DNA of 64,000 nucleotides from Huiozyma naganishii CBS 8797 (taxonomy: Eukaryota > Ascomycota > Saccharomycetes > Saccharomycetales > Saccharomycetaceae). The notes beneath the pieces are model-generated. The model had not been told where the DNA came from and did no database searches. It worked only from the letters and a program-made list of their open reading frames with translations. Location of the stretch: assembly GCF_000348985.1 (NCBI RefSeq), contig NC_035926.1, forward strand, positions 744,001 through 808,000, in the 5' to 3' direction. Positions 28,956 to 38,762 of this stretch are shown here, piece by piece. The position numbers and the translations under genes were made by a program. The first letter of the stretch is position 1; the number at the start of each line of letters is the position of its first letter.

Positions 28956-29213
28956 GCTGTGTGTGCGTGGAGTGCCGCCCGCCGTGTCCGCGACGGCCGC
29001 CACCGTCCTCTGCAGAGCCCCAGCTTTTATACACGGAGGGCCGTGCACCGCCCCCTGCGGTGCACGGATGCCACAACACCGGGGTGTTGTTTACTGCTGC
29101 GGAGTAAACAGCCGCGGGCGGTGTGGTGTCTGGGCTGCGGTATACGGTAAACTGGGTTATAGTATTCGGGTGGCTACACACTGGTACGTACTGGGTATAC
29201 ACTGGGCGGCGGG
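28956..29213. promoter_or_regulatory. SML1 promoter with three consecutive inverted repeats
   Basis: Three perfect inverted repeats stand head to tail: CCGTGCACCG / CGGTGCACGG (29041-29050, 29058-29067), ACAACACC / GGTGTTGT (29073-29080, 29083-29090) and TGTTTACT / AGTAAACA (29088-29095, 29103-29110). They lie 85-155 bases before the SML1 ATG, just upstream of its TATA-like element. Confidence 0.7.
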
Positions 29214-29426
29214 TCAGGTGCGCTCTGGAAGGAGGTACCCTGTGGCGACGGAGTCCCTGATGCGGCCGGCGAGGTTGACGAAGTACCTGTTGAGCGTGTC
29301 CTCGTTGCCGTAGAGGTCCTTCTGCTCCTCGATGGACATCTCGTGCAGCTGGCGCTCGGCCAGGTGCACCTCGGGGGTCCCGTTCTGCTGGGGGGAAGGC
29401 TTGGCTGCTGGTGCTGGGGTGCTCAT
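29214..29426 (-). CDS. HUG1: Hug1-like small ribonucleotide reductase regulator
   Basis: Predicted 70-residue protein. Hug1 in S. cerevisiae (68 residues) is induced by DNA damage and restrains ribonucleotide reductase through its small subunit. The match is confined to a short C-terminal block: LAGRIRDSVATGYLLPER here against NRVNKSVKTGYLFPKD. Position between SML1 and NTE1 equals S. cerevisiae YML058W-A. An X-box-like palindrome and a TATA element (29535-29542, minus strand) lie upstream, supporting damage-inducible expression. The Dif1 family shares the same motif, so the name rests mainly on position. Confidence 0.82.
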   Translation of the reverse strand: MSTPAPAAKPSPQQNGTPEVHLAERQLHEMSIEEQKDLYGNEDTLNRYFVNLAGRIRDSVATGYLLPERT

Positions 29427-29550
29427 TGTGGCGGGGGTGCGGGGGGTGCGGGGGGTGCGGTGCGGTGTGCTGTGCGGTGCGGTGCTGTGTTTTGGAGAGA
29501 GGGAATCTGCGCAACAGCTGTCGACGCGTGCCCTCCTTTATACGCACGCC

Positions 29551-29579
29551 CGTCGCCGTGGCAACGCGCCACGGCGACG
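29551..29579 (-). promoter_or_regulatory. X-box-like palindrome upstream of HUG1
   Basis: Arms CGTCGCCGTGGC (29551-29562) and GCCACGGCGACG (29568-29579) are perfect inverted copies with a 5-base spacer. The sequence includes GTCGCCGTGGCAAC, close to the Crt1/Rfx1 X-box GTTGCCATGGCAAC. It is 125 bases from the HUG1 ATG. S. cerevisiae HUG1 is a Crt1 target. Confidence 0.65.
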
Positions 29580-29691
29580 CGGGCTCCCCTGGAAACGGGC
29601 GCGGTGTCTGGGCGCCTTTCTTTCTTTTTCTGGGCGCGGCGGTAAAAAGAAAAGAAAGAAAAGAAAAGAAAGGACGCGTTTGGGCGGTTGG

Positions 29692-29997
29692 GGTATCTAG
29701 TGTGCGTATTAGTGGTAGTAGCAGTGGGCCCGCCTCATGTGGTGCCAATTGGTCTACTAAGAAAGGCCTCAGCTTTCGTGGATATTGATCTGCAATATTC
29801 CATGGTCTATACTACTAAGTGAGTAACTATGTGCTTGCTTTCTTCTATCCTTGCTATATGGGACCAGGTGAGAGTGGACTCTTTTCTCTCTGTAAAACAT
29901 CTTCCATCTCATTATCGTCTAGGATGATGTACACCCAGATTATACTCTAACAGGTGGTGGTATCTATAGTGTACGTATTATGTATTAGTGGTAGTAG
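29692..29997 (+). repeat. Imperfect direct repeat flanking 240 bases
   Basis: GGTATCTAGTGTGCGTATTA with following AGTGGTAGTAG (29692-29721) recurs as GGTATCTATAGTGTACGTAT with AGTGGTAGTAG (29959-29997). The segment between has no recognised gene. It may be debris of an element insertion or a local duplication next to the Ty3-like relic. Confidence 0.5.
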
Positions 29998-30061
29998 TAG
30001 TAGTATCAAAATTATGGGTTAACTGGTTTATGTGAGGATAAATTGGGGACTCCCTTTGGAC

Positions 30062-31861
30062 TCATGATGGACAGTATGTGATGCCTTTTGGCATGTGCGT
30101 ATGATGCTCGAAAGACTACAAATATCCCAACTATACGCGAAGAAGAAGATGTGTCATTTCTTCGTGAACTCAGTGCAGTTCCTAGGCCATGCCATAGACA
30201 AGGACGGTATTCATGTGGATATAAGTTTTCTAGGTACTGCTGGTTTCTACAGAAAGTTCATTCGTGACTTCTCGAAGACCGCAGCGCCCACTGTAGTTGT
30301 GGTAAACAAACATGGAATGAAACTTGTCAAAGAGCTTTTGCTAAGCTTAAAAATCAGCTAACCTCAGCCCCAGTCCTGTTACCTTGGACAAAGACTACCG
30401 AGTGACCACAGACGCGTCGGACTTCGCTGTGGGAGCTGTATTGGAAATGCTAGACGAGTGCGGAAACGTGCAAGGTGTCGTTGCCTATATGTGCGCAAAA
30501 ACTTCATGATGAACAAACCCGTTGGGATGGTCGCACTACCTATTAGGTAAGCACTTCCAGTTACATACTGACCACGAGTCTCTCCAGTACCTTTCGTCGA
30601 AGCGGACCAGCAGCAGAAAAATCGCTAGGTGGTTGAGTTGCTTGTCAGAGTTCGACTTTCAGGTAACATACATCCCTGGAGAACGAAACCGAGCGGACGG
30701 GTTATTCCGTATTGAGGAACAACAGTCTAATCAACTGCTGTCTCTTAATGCCTTAACCATGCTCGACCCGGAGCGTTCTAGGAGCAGCTGCAAGAAGGGT
30801 ACGTTGAAGATAAAGCCTTTCAGGATGTATTTTTGTATTTGACCGGAAAGCAAGAGCTGCCGGCCAAGTATCGGACAATAATAAAGAATTTTACGGTTGT
30901 CGATGGTCTGTTGTACTATGGATTCCATCCATTAGACACAAAAAGGCTTTGTATTCCGGACAATGAGTTTAGAACACAGCTGTTAAAAATGGGTCACGAC
31001 AGTCCTGCTGCAGGCCATGTCGACCAGATGCGCACCTTTTTGAGTTTATCAGCGTTCTATCATTGGCCAAAGATGCAACAAACCATAGGTGAATATGTCA
31101 AGTCATGTCAGAGCTGCCGATTCTCCAAGAACAAGACGGGCTTGTCATATGGGATATATATGCCACTGAGCGTTCCGGACGACCGTTGGAGACACATTAA
31201 TATTGATTTTTAACAGGAATAGAACCCGCCGTGCGAAAACCAAGAATGACGCCGTCATGGTGGTAATCGACCGGTTATCCAAAATGGCCCACTTTATTCC
31301 AGTGAAGAAGACAGCGACAACCGACGACATCTGCCACGCGTTCATGCGGGAAATATTCCGTTTGCATGGCACACCTCAAAGCATCGTATCCGACCGAGAC
31401 AAGTTGTTCACGTCTTAGGTATGGGATCGATTTACTCAAAGATTGGAGATCAAATTAAATTCTACAACCGGTAACAGCCCCCAAGCTGATGGTCAGGTCG
31501 AACCGCTCAGTCGTACCTTAGTGGAACGGTTGAGGACTCTGTACACGGAGAGCCGTGGAGCCTGGGAAAAGATACTGCCAATTGCAGAATTTTCGTACAA
31601 TAACGCTTCCCAATCGACCATTAGGGCGACGCCGCCAATGCTTTCCACCCACGATTTATGGGACCTCTCAACCCATTAGAATTTTCGGCACGCAACACGT
31701 TCGGCACGACGGTTAGCAAGAGCCACGAGGTGGATAGGATCGAGAACTACGCTCCTCCCCCGTATACGCATTCTATAGGAAAGCTACATAAACTGTCGAT
31801 GAATAGTTTTCACCCTTTATATGACGATAAGCAACCGGATTTCCAATATCCAACAAGATCT
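30062..31861 (+). pseudogene. Ty3/gypsy-type pol relic (RT, RNase H, integrase)
   Basis: Broken retrotransposon coding sequence spread over several frames with stops and a deletion. In order: a reverse transcriptase piece (DGQYVMPFGM near 30069, then LYAKKKMCHFFVNSVQFLGHAIDKDGI), RNase H (VTTDASDFAVGAVL near 30400; HTDHESLQYL; YIPGERNRADGL), the integrase zinc finger (GHDSPAAGH, YHWPKM, CQSC near 31000-31120), and the integrase core (VVIDRLSKMAHFIPV, SIVSDRDKLF, PQADGQVE). The RT catalytic Asp-Asp region is missing between 30100 and 30115. It sits between HUG1 and NTE1, where S. cerevisiae has none, and is not functional. Confidence 0.93.
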
Positions 31862-32242
31862 GTTGAATAGGGTCTTTTTCAGTACTATGCTTTGGGTTAG
31901 TCTGCTTTGCAAAACCGAAAATTCATGGATTTCATCTGAGTGCAGAGGGATATCACCCTATGTGGTGTCTCGGTGTCAGGTTATGAACCTGTGTCTAAAA
32001 TTGATTTGTACGTTGAGTACTTTATTCCTGTTCGTAGGAATTTTTACAAATGAGTTTCCAGCTTCCGAACTCATCTCGCATCGTCAATATGCTTTTCAAA
32101 GCAAAAAAATAATATATTCCATAGTACTGTACCAGTTGTACTGTTTGTATCTCACGAGTAGTTTACGATGGTGGGTGTTTAGAATTTATATCAATGATAA
32201 ATCTGTTCCGGTAGGTTACTTCTTCAGGTTGCTATTGCAACA
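31861..32242 (+). mobile_element. Candidate 3' LTR of the Ty3-like relic
   Basis: Starts TGTTGAATAGGG directly after the pol relic and could end at CAACA (32238-32242), giving 382 bases with the TGTTG...CAACA ends usual for yeast LTRs. The first 16 bases equal the start of LTR copy C at 9028, but similarity does not continue. No matching 5' LTR was found. Confidence 0.4.
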
Positions 32243-32389
32243 AATATGTGTATCTCGGATGCCCCCGCGAAATTAATATATAGGACCAGATTAATGCGGT
32301 TGTAGTTGTTAGTAGATAGATAGACAAATCTGCCGTAATTTCATAAAGTAGATAATTATCGTGCAGTGAACAAAACATCAGGGAGTGAT

Positions 32390-32580
32390 CAACGTTGTAC
32401 TTAGTGAAAAGCAACGGGAGAAGAATGATCCTCAATTGGATAGCATTAAAATCTTATGTCTATACCACCCTACAAGAGACCATCAAACAATGCAGGAAAT
32501 GAGGTGCACAGTCATGTATCTTACAGGTGATTCACCGCTTTTGTCTTGGGAAGGTGCCTCGGAAATTTTTCAGCACACGT
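32390..32580 (+). repeat. Dispersed repeat, copy 2 (partner at 1131-1285)
   Basis: Matches the repeat at 1131, best over 32390-32434 (42 of 45), then TATGTCT-TACCACCC near 32456-32470 and TGCCTCGGAAATT near 32561. Confidence 0.6.
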
Positions 32581-32746
32581 CGCCCAGTTCCACTTTGGGT
32601 GGTAGACTAAATGGGCGCTCTCCTATCAAGGAGCAAAAGAAAAAAGATAGAAAATGAGGATGATGAAAGTGGAACAATATCCAACACAAACAGCTCTGTA
32701 TCGTGAAAATCGGACAGACGAAACTTGTGCCAAATGCAAAGAACCC

Positions 32747-32766
32747 GTAGTAGTAGTAGTAGTAGT
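32747..32766. repeat. (GTA)n microsatellite
   Basis: About seven GTA/AGT units followed by GTGGTGGTGG. A similar (GTA)n tract lies at 29991-30005, so the relic-bearing region is bracketed by two such tracts. Confidence 0.8.
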
Positions 32767-32890
32767 GGTGGTGGAACGCCTCGCACTCCACACACCCAGA
32801 CACCAGGATAAATTTAACTTTCTTCAAATCTGCTTTTGACAGATTCACCACTGAAGGGAGCAACGCTTTGCAACACAGTACAGACCTGGG

Positions 32891-35800
32891 ATGGTCACAG
32901 AGACCACCATTTCTACTGCTCTTCCACCAATGCTGCCAGAACAGCTGGTCACAGAAATTTACCAAGGCACGGGATTCTCATGGGCATGGCGGCCGTTTAC
33001 TTGGCCCATGGCACTGCTACGGTCAATCGTGCTCGCTTTGCTCTCAATCACGAAGGCAATCGTCAAGGCAACAAACAGAGTCACTTTCACGGTCCCATTC
33101 TCTCTCTTCTTGCTGCTCGCTGCAGTGCTCTGTTACATCACGTACACCGTGGTCAAGGGCAGGATCCTTTCACAGTACAAGAACCTACAACCAACACCTC
33201 TGTGCGAGGAGGACCCCATCAAAAACAAAAACACTGCAGATCAACAGCAGCAACAGCACTCGGGGAGAGACCCAACCCTGTCATCGTACTTGGACCAGTT
33301 CCTAAGCGCTATAAAGATCTTTGGATACTTGGAAAAACCAGTGTTCCATGAACTTACTAAAAACATGAGAACGCAAAAACTAGATGAGGGAGAAATCTTA
33401 CTCTTGGATAACGCCATAGGGTTTGCCATTGTAGTAGAGGGGTCCCTCCAAATATACCACCACGTCGAAGAACGCCGCAAAACGTACGGAGTACCCTTCA
33501 AACCGCTGGACCCTCGCGATGACAGTAACGACCCGGAGAACGACAGCGACGTTGACATCGATTTCGATGACGATAACGATACAGATGACCTTACAGGTGA
33601 TTACATATACCTGAGGGACGGGCTTGGGAAATTCCAATTGCTCAACACAGTGAAACCGGGGAACCCGGTGTCCTCACTCGTCAATATCCTCAACTTGTTT
33701 GTCCTGCAAGATCCCACGACAACAACAACGGGGAACTCCCCACTGGACTCACCCCTCTCGAGATCGCTCAATCAATTGCCCACAGTGGTCCCCAACGTGG
33801 TCGCTAGAGCGGCAACAGATTGTACTATCGCAATCATCCCACCACACGCATTCGCTCACTTGCTCGAAATGTTCCCCAGATCAGCTGCACACATCACTCA
33901 GATGATCCTCACAAAACTGTACCACGTCACTTTCCAAACGGTACACTCATACCTCGGTTTGACAAACGAAATCATGTCCATTGAGAAAACACTCAACAGA
34001 ACAATCAACTACAAGATCCCAGACTACCTCATCAGAACCGTGCTACAACAAAATAACACCAACTACCACAACCACAACAACGGTCCCAACTCCACATCCA
34101 ACAACAACAACAACAACAAAGAGTACGTGCGCATCCCACCAAAACTCTCCAACAGCTCAAGCCTGAAATCGTTCAGAAAAGAGAAGACAAGACCGCCACC
34201 AAAGAGAGACTCGCAACAGGGATCGAGACACGTGGTTCTGGATGCAAGGGACCACCTCAACCCGGGAGACTTGCTGTCCAACGTCCCGCTTTCCAGAAGA
34301 GACGATTTCAACTTGGAGGCAATCGAGGGCGATACACTGGGGTCCACGGTGCATTCGTCGACTTCAGCGTCCACCTCAGACACACAACACCTCTCCTCCA
34401 TCCAGACAACATCGTTCTCCTCAGTGAAGGAGGAGACGGAAACGTCTGCCGCTAGGATGGCCCTCATCGAAGCCATGTTCACCTTTTTGGGAGTCACGAG
34501 AAATAATATGTCGCTCGACTCGGAGACCAACTTGCAACACAGATCCTCAGAGACGTCACTGACAAACTCTTTCTCGTCCACATCCTCAAGGTCACGTAAC
34601 ACAGAGACAAACTTGCGGATCTTGCCAAGTTCGTTCGCAGTCACAAGCAGGGGCAGACAAAGGAACGACCCAAGCCGCTCCAAATTGTCGCCAAAGAGAT
34701 CACACCACCAAAACCAGGGAGCGAAGAAGTACAAGGAGGAGATCTCCCCGAACCTTGACTTTGAATCCGCCAAGGCCGAGTTCGCTCAGTACATCAAAAT
34801 CATCTCGTACAAGAGGGGGGATCTCATCATCAAACAAAACGCTAATGGCAAGGGTCTCTTCTACGTCATTTGCGGATCGATTGACGTCACGAGCTCGCGG
34901 GAATCGGACCTCATCGAGTCCAAGGAACGCCACATATTCACCGTCGAAGCGGGCGGGATCGCAGGGTACTTGTCATCGCTCGTTGGGTACAGATCCTTCA
35001 CCAACTTGAGAGCCAAGACTGACGTCACAGTAGGATTCCTTTCGAATGAGGCACTAGAAAGATTGTGTGATAAGTACTTTTTGATATATCTAAGGATCGC
35101 CGAGACACTGACAGGGTTGCTGTCTCCGCGAATGCTGAAACTGGACCACGCACTGGAGTGGATCCACCTTTCCGCCTCAGATACCCTCTTCTCACAGGGA
35201 GATCCTGCAAACGGGATCTACGTCGTATTGAATGGACGGTTGAGACAGCTGCAGACAGAAACTACTGGTGAAGAACCGCAGGGGGGACATAAATCAGAAC
35301 CTCCTACATCTCAGACAACAAGTTTGGGAGAACTGGCGCAGGGCGAAAGTCTGGGAGAAGTAGAAGTACTCACAGCTATGAACAGATTCACGACCACCGT
35401 CGCAGTTAGGGACTCAGAGCTGGCACGTATTCCGAGAACATTATTTGAATTGCTTGCAATGGAGCACCCTTCAATCATGATCAGGGTCTCCAGATTGGTA
35501 GCTAAAAAAATTCTGGGCAATAACAAACAGGGCTTCTCTTCATCCAAGATTACTGGTGAGAACGGGAACAGGTACGATTTCGATTTAACTATACCGCCTA
35601 CAAAACCGAAAAGCCACCACCACACGTACAGTTCCTACAATCAAACATCAGCAAATTCCGGTACAGTCAAGTACAGAACTATCACAATCATTCCAGTAAC
35701 AGCAGGGCTCCCAGTAGAAACATTTGCACACAAATTGGTGCATGCCTTCAAACAGGTAGGAAGAAATACAATCGGACTCACCCAGAGTACGACTTTATCG

Positions 35801-37327
35801 CACCTGGGGAGACATGCATTTGACAGACTGGCCAGTTTGAAGCAAAGTGGGTACTTTGCCGAGTTGGAACAGATCTATGATACAGTTGTGTACATCGGCG
35901 ACACTGCTGTAAACTCTACATGGACGAAAACTTGCATCGACCAGGGTGATTGTATTTTGTTGCTGGCCAACTCATCCGCCTCTACCGAAATAGGTGAGTA
36001 TGAAAAACTGCTGCTGAAGTCGAAGACAACGGCGAGAACTGAATTAATTTTGCTACACGAGGAGAGGTACGTGGAAGCGGGGTTAACGCAACAGTGGTTA
36101 CGTCATAGATCGTGGGTCGATTCTCATCACCACATACAATTTATTGTCAGTGCATTGGCTGAAAACGTTACGAAAGCCAATGGTTCAAACTCCGCGGCAA
36201 TCACGCTGCTCGATAAGCTGAGCCAGACAGACCTGGGTAGGAAAACGTACAACATCAAGCGCTTGTTACCAGACTCTATCAAAAACACTGTGGAAAACTT
36301 CTCGTTAAGATTTATGAATAAAAGCAGACAAGTTTATAACCCTGTCCATGTTCATAAAAGCGACTTCTTAAGGCTTGCTAGAATCCTGTCTGGACAGGCT
36401 ATCGGACTCGTACTAGGTGGTGGTGGGGCAAGAGGTATAAGCCATCTCGGTGTATTACAGGCAATCGAAGAGCAAGGAATCCCTATTGATATCATAGGTG
36501 GGACCTCGATCGGGTCATTTATTGGCGGGCTCTACGCTCGGGACTATGACGTCGTTTCCATATATGGTCGCATCAAAAAATTTGCTGGCAGAATATCATC
36601 GCTTTGGAGAATGATGTCTGATTTGACCTGGCCTGTGACATCATATACCACCGGACACGAATTTAACAGAGGTATTTGGAAAACCTTTGGAGACACCAGA
36701 ATTGAAGATTTCTGGCTACAGTATTATTGCAACTCTACAAATATAACAGAATCTGTTCAAGAGATCCACTCCTTTGGTTACGCTTGGAGATACATCCGAG
36801 CTTCGATGAGTTTAGCTGGTCTATTACCACCGCTCGAAGAGAATGGATCTATGTTGTTAGATGGTGGTTATGTCGATAACTTACCTGTCGGAGAAATGAA
36901 GGCCCGTGGTTGCAACGTTATCTTTGCTATCGACGTTGGTTCTATGGATGACAGAACTCCCATGGATTTTGGTGACTCGCTAAACGGGTTTTGGATTATG
37001 TTTAACAGATGGAATCCTTTCTCATCTCATCCGAATATTCCAAACATGGCTGAGATACAAATGAGGTTGGGTTACGTTGCATCTGTGAACGCATTGGAGA
37101 AGGCAAAACACACAAAAGGTGTCATTTACGCCAGACCACCTATTGACGGGTACACCACGCTCGATTTTGCCAGGTTTGAAGAAATTTACAGGGTAGGAGT
37201 TGAGTATGGTAGAAAATTCTTGCAGAGCTTGGTTGACGAGGATAAAATGCCTTTTATTCCCGGATTTCAGGACTCCTTGACAGCATCTGTTCCAGAGCTG
37301 TTGCTACACAGACGTAATAGCATATAA
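32891..37327 (+). CDS. NTE1: Nte1, lysophospholipase/phospholipase B of neuropathy target esterase type
   Basis: ER-membrane serine esterase that deacylates phosphatidylcholine to glycerophosphocholine. 1478 residues, shorter than the 1679 of S. cerevisiae. Two N-terminal membrane segments (about 35-60 and 68-92) precede cyclic-nucleotide-binding-like domains at about 165-400, 630-740 and 755-880 (FSQGDPANGIYVVLNGRL, LGEVEVLTAMNR). The patatin domain from about 1170 has the oxyanion motif GGGGARG, nucleophile motif GTSIGS (about 1206) and the DGGYVDN aspartate (about 1325). The central linkers are Asn/Ser/Thr-rich and carry the length differences. The C-terminus LLHRRNSI equals S. cerevisiae. 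Orthologue of YML059C. Confidence 0.97.
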   Translation: MVTETTISTALPPMLPEQLVTEIYQGTGFSWAWRPFTWPMALLRSIVLALLSITKAIVKATNRVTFTVPFSLFLLLAAVLCYITYTVVKGRILSQYKNLQPTPLCEEDPIKNKNTADQQQQQHSGRDPTLSSYLDQFLSAIKIFGYLEKPVFHELTKNMRTQKLDEGEILLLDNAIGFAIVVEGSLQIYHHVEERRKTYGVPFKPLDPRDDSNDPENDSDVDIDFDDDNDTDDLTGDYIYLRDGLGKFQLLNTVKPGNPVSSLVNILNLFVLQDPTTTTTGNSPLDSPLSRSLNQLPTVVPNVVARAATDCTIAIIPPHAFAHLLEMFPRSAAHITQMILTKLYHVTFQTVHSYLGLTNEIMSIEKTLNRTINYKIPDYLIRTVLQQNNTNYHNHNNGPNSTSNNNNNNKEYVRIPPKLSNSSSLKSFRKEKTRPPPKRDSQQGSRHVVLDARDHLNPGDLLSNVPLSRRDDFNLEAIEGDTLGSTVHSSTSASTSDTQHLSSIQTTSFSSVKEETETSAARMALIEAMFTFLGVTRNNMSLDSETNLQHRSSETSLTNSFSSTSSRSRNTETNLRILPSSFAVTSRGRQRNDPSRSKLSPKRSHHQNQGAKKYKEEISPNLDFESAKAEFAQYIKIISYKRGDLIIKQNANGKGLFYVICGSIDVTSSRESDLIESKERHIFTVEAGGIAGYLSSLVGYRSFTNLRAKTDVTVGFLSNEALERLCDKYFLIYLRIAETLTGLLSPRMLKLDHALEWIHLSASDTLFSQGDPANGIYVVLNGRLRQLQTETTGEEPQGGHKSEPPTSQTTSLGELAQGESLGEVEVLTAMNRFTTTVAVRDSELARIPRTLFELLAMEHPSIMIRVSRLVAKKILGNNKQGFSSSKITGENGNRYDFDLTIPPTKPKSHHHTYSSYNQTSANSGTVKYRTITIIPVTAGLPVETFAHKLVHAFKQVGRNTIGLTQSTTLSHLGRHAFDRLASLKQSGYFAELEQIYDTVVYIGDTAVNSTWTKTCIDQGDCILLLANSSASTEIGEYEKLLLKSKTTARTELILLHEERYVEAGLTQQWLRHRSWVDSHHHIQFIVSALAENVTKANGSNSAAITLLDKLSQTDLGRKTYNIKRLLPDSIKNTVENFSLRFMNKSRQVYNPVHVHKSDFLRLARILSGQAIGLVLGGGGARGISHLGVLQAIEEQGIPIDIIGGTSIGSFIGGLYARDYDVVSIYGRIKKFAGRISSLWRMMSDLTWPVTSYTTGHEFNRGIWKTFGDTRIEDFWLQYYCNSTNITESVQEIHSFGYAWRYIRASMSLAGLLPPLEENGSMLLDGGYVDNLPVGEMKARGCNVIFAIDVGSMDDRTPMDFGDSLNGFWIMFNRWNPFSSHPNIPNMAEIQMRLGYVASVNALEKAKHTKGVIYARPPIDGYTTLDFARFEEIYRVGVEYGRKFLQSLVDEDKMPFIPGFQDSLTASVPELLLHRRNSI

Positions 37328-37444
37328 TGGGACAAAAAGCAGCGATTTGCCTTTTTATATGGAATATATACTTTACGAAATCTTCATCTTATTTAGTGGT
37401 CAATGCTCTAATGTTTTGAGATCAAGGGTGATAGAAGGCGATGC

Positions 37445-38569
37445 TTACGCTTCAACTTTTGCTACTTTCAATTTCAAGAAAGTCTTATCGTCAATGGGGG
37501 TTACCTCAGTGGTTTTTTCCAACTTCCTCTTTTTAATCTTGCCCTCCGATGTAGATCCGTTTGTAGACCCTACTTCTTTGAAGAACAAGATACCTTGAGC
37601 CCATCCAGCATATGTCCCCCATTTTTCAAACAATTGTCTTCGAATGTGGTCTAGTTCCAGGTTGACCTTTTTCCTTGTAATCGGTAAATTGTTATATTCG
37701 GATTTGAGTTCGGCAAGTTCTTTCTTCGTGGCTGTAATGTTGTAGTCTCTTTTAGCAATCCTACCAATGTGAACATCAACGGGGACCACATGGTCCATCC
37801 GCAAGCCCATAAGGCATACACAATCTGCAACCTTGGGTCCTACACCAGTGAATTGCATTAGATACTCCCTGGACATCTCATATGACTGTCCCCTTGTGGT
37901 CATCTGCTCAAGAAGCTGATAATCGTAGTCAAGCCCATGCTTCTTTTTTTCAGCGACGACTGCCTTTGCAGTTTCCATAATATATTTTGCTCTATATCCA
38001 AACCCTAGTTTCCGCAACTGATCCTCGGTTCCATTTTCAAGTATTTGTTCACTGGTGGGAAAAGAATAAAGAACAGTACCACAGTATTTGCCCACTTGAG
38101 TTCCAAAATTCTCTGCCAAACCGTGGCACATCTTGGTGATCCTGCTGATATTATTGTTTGAGGAACATATGAAAGATACAAGGGTCTCCCAGGGCTCCTG
38201 TGCAAGTATCCTGACACCTTGTGTGGATACATGGGCAAAATTTGGATCCGTCAGCTTCCACTCTTTTTCGTGAACTTCAAGCAGTCTTATATCCAAACGA
38301 AAATAGGAAAAGAGATGTCTCTCCACTTGCTCGCTTGTCCATTTTTCATGAGAATATGCATATTCGACTACAGAATCATCTGTCTGCCTCAGGATGACAA
38401 TCCCAGACGATACTGAAATCGTTGGGATCATCATCGTGGTATAATAGTGCCCTGTTTCCTCTTCCAAAATCCATCTGAACGCCTGGCCAACTTGTAACAC
38501 ATTCTTCAAAAGAAGCTCTCCGCAAACATTATATTCCAATCGCTTAAACGCAGTAACTTGAGCCGCCAT
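37445..38569 (-). CDS. OGG1: 8-oxoguanine DNA glycosylase/AP lyase
   Basis: Base-excision repair enzyme removing 8-oxoguanine opposite cytosine in nucleus and mitochondria. 374 residues (376 in S. cerevisiae). The N-terminal domain has FRWILEEETGHYYT. The helix-hairpin-helix-GPD part has FICSSNNNISRITKMC, LRKLGFGYRAKYI, then LMQFTGVGPKVADC with the catalytic Lys, and HVVPVDVHIGRIA with the catalytic Asp. The C-terminal WGTYAGWAQGILFF is typical. A lysine-rich tail ends the protein. Divergent from PIF1, convergent with NTE1, as in S. cerevisiae YML060W. Confidence 0.97.
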   Translation of the reverse strand: MAAQVTAFKRLEYNVCGELLLKNVLQVGQAFRWILEEETGHYYTTMMIPTISVSSGIVILRQTDDSVVEYAYSHEKWTSEQVERHLFSYFRLDIRLLEVHEKEWKLTDPNFAHVSTQGVRILAQEPWETLVSFICSSNNNISRITKMCHGLAENFGTQVGKYCGTVLYSFPTSEQILENGTEDQLRKLGFGYRAKYIMETAKAVVAEKKKHGLDYDYQLLEQMTTRGQSYEMSREYLMQFTGVGPKVADCVCLMGLRMDHVVPVDVHIGRIAKRDYNITATKKELAELKSEYNNLPITRKKVNLELDHIRRQLFEKWGTYAGWAQGILFFKEVGSTNGSTSEGKIKKRKLEKTTEVTPIDDKTFLKLKVAKVEA

Positions 38570-38762
38570 TGCCGTGCTGTCCGACTTAGACCTGTCACGA
38601 AGTCATCGCGTCTTCGAGAATATTTTCAGTATATTTTTTTTGGTGAAAATATTGAGATTCGCGTCATCTGGAATATTGTACCAACGCCAGAAACTGTTGG
38701 CAAGAACGTGATCCCGAGCTCAGCTTCCATAGACTGATCCATCCGCCGATGAACTCTAATTC

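Noticed and set aside
28669..29748. 359-codon minus-strand frame across SML1 and HUG1
   Set aside because: It overlaps the recognised SML1 and HUG1 genes in another frame and is a product of high GC.
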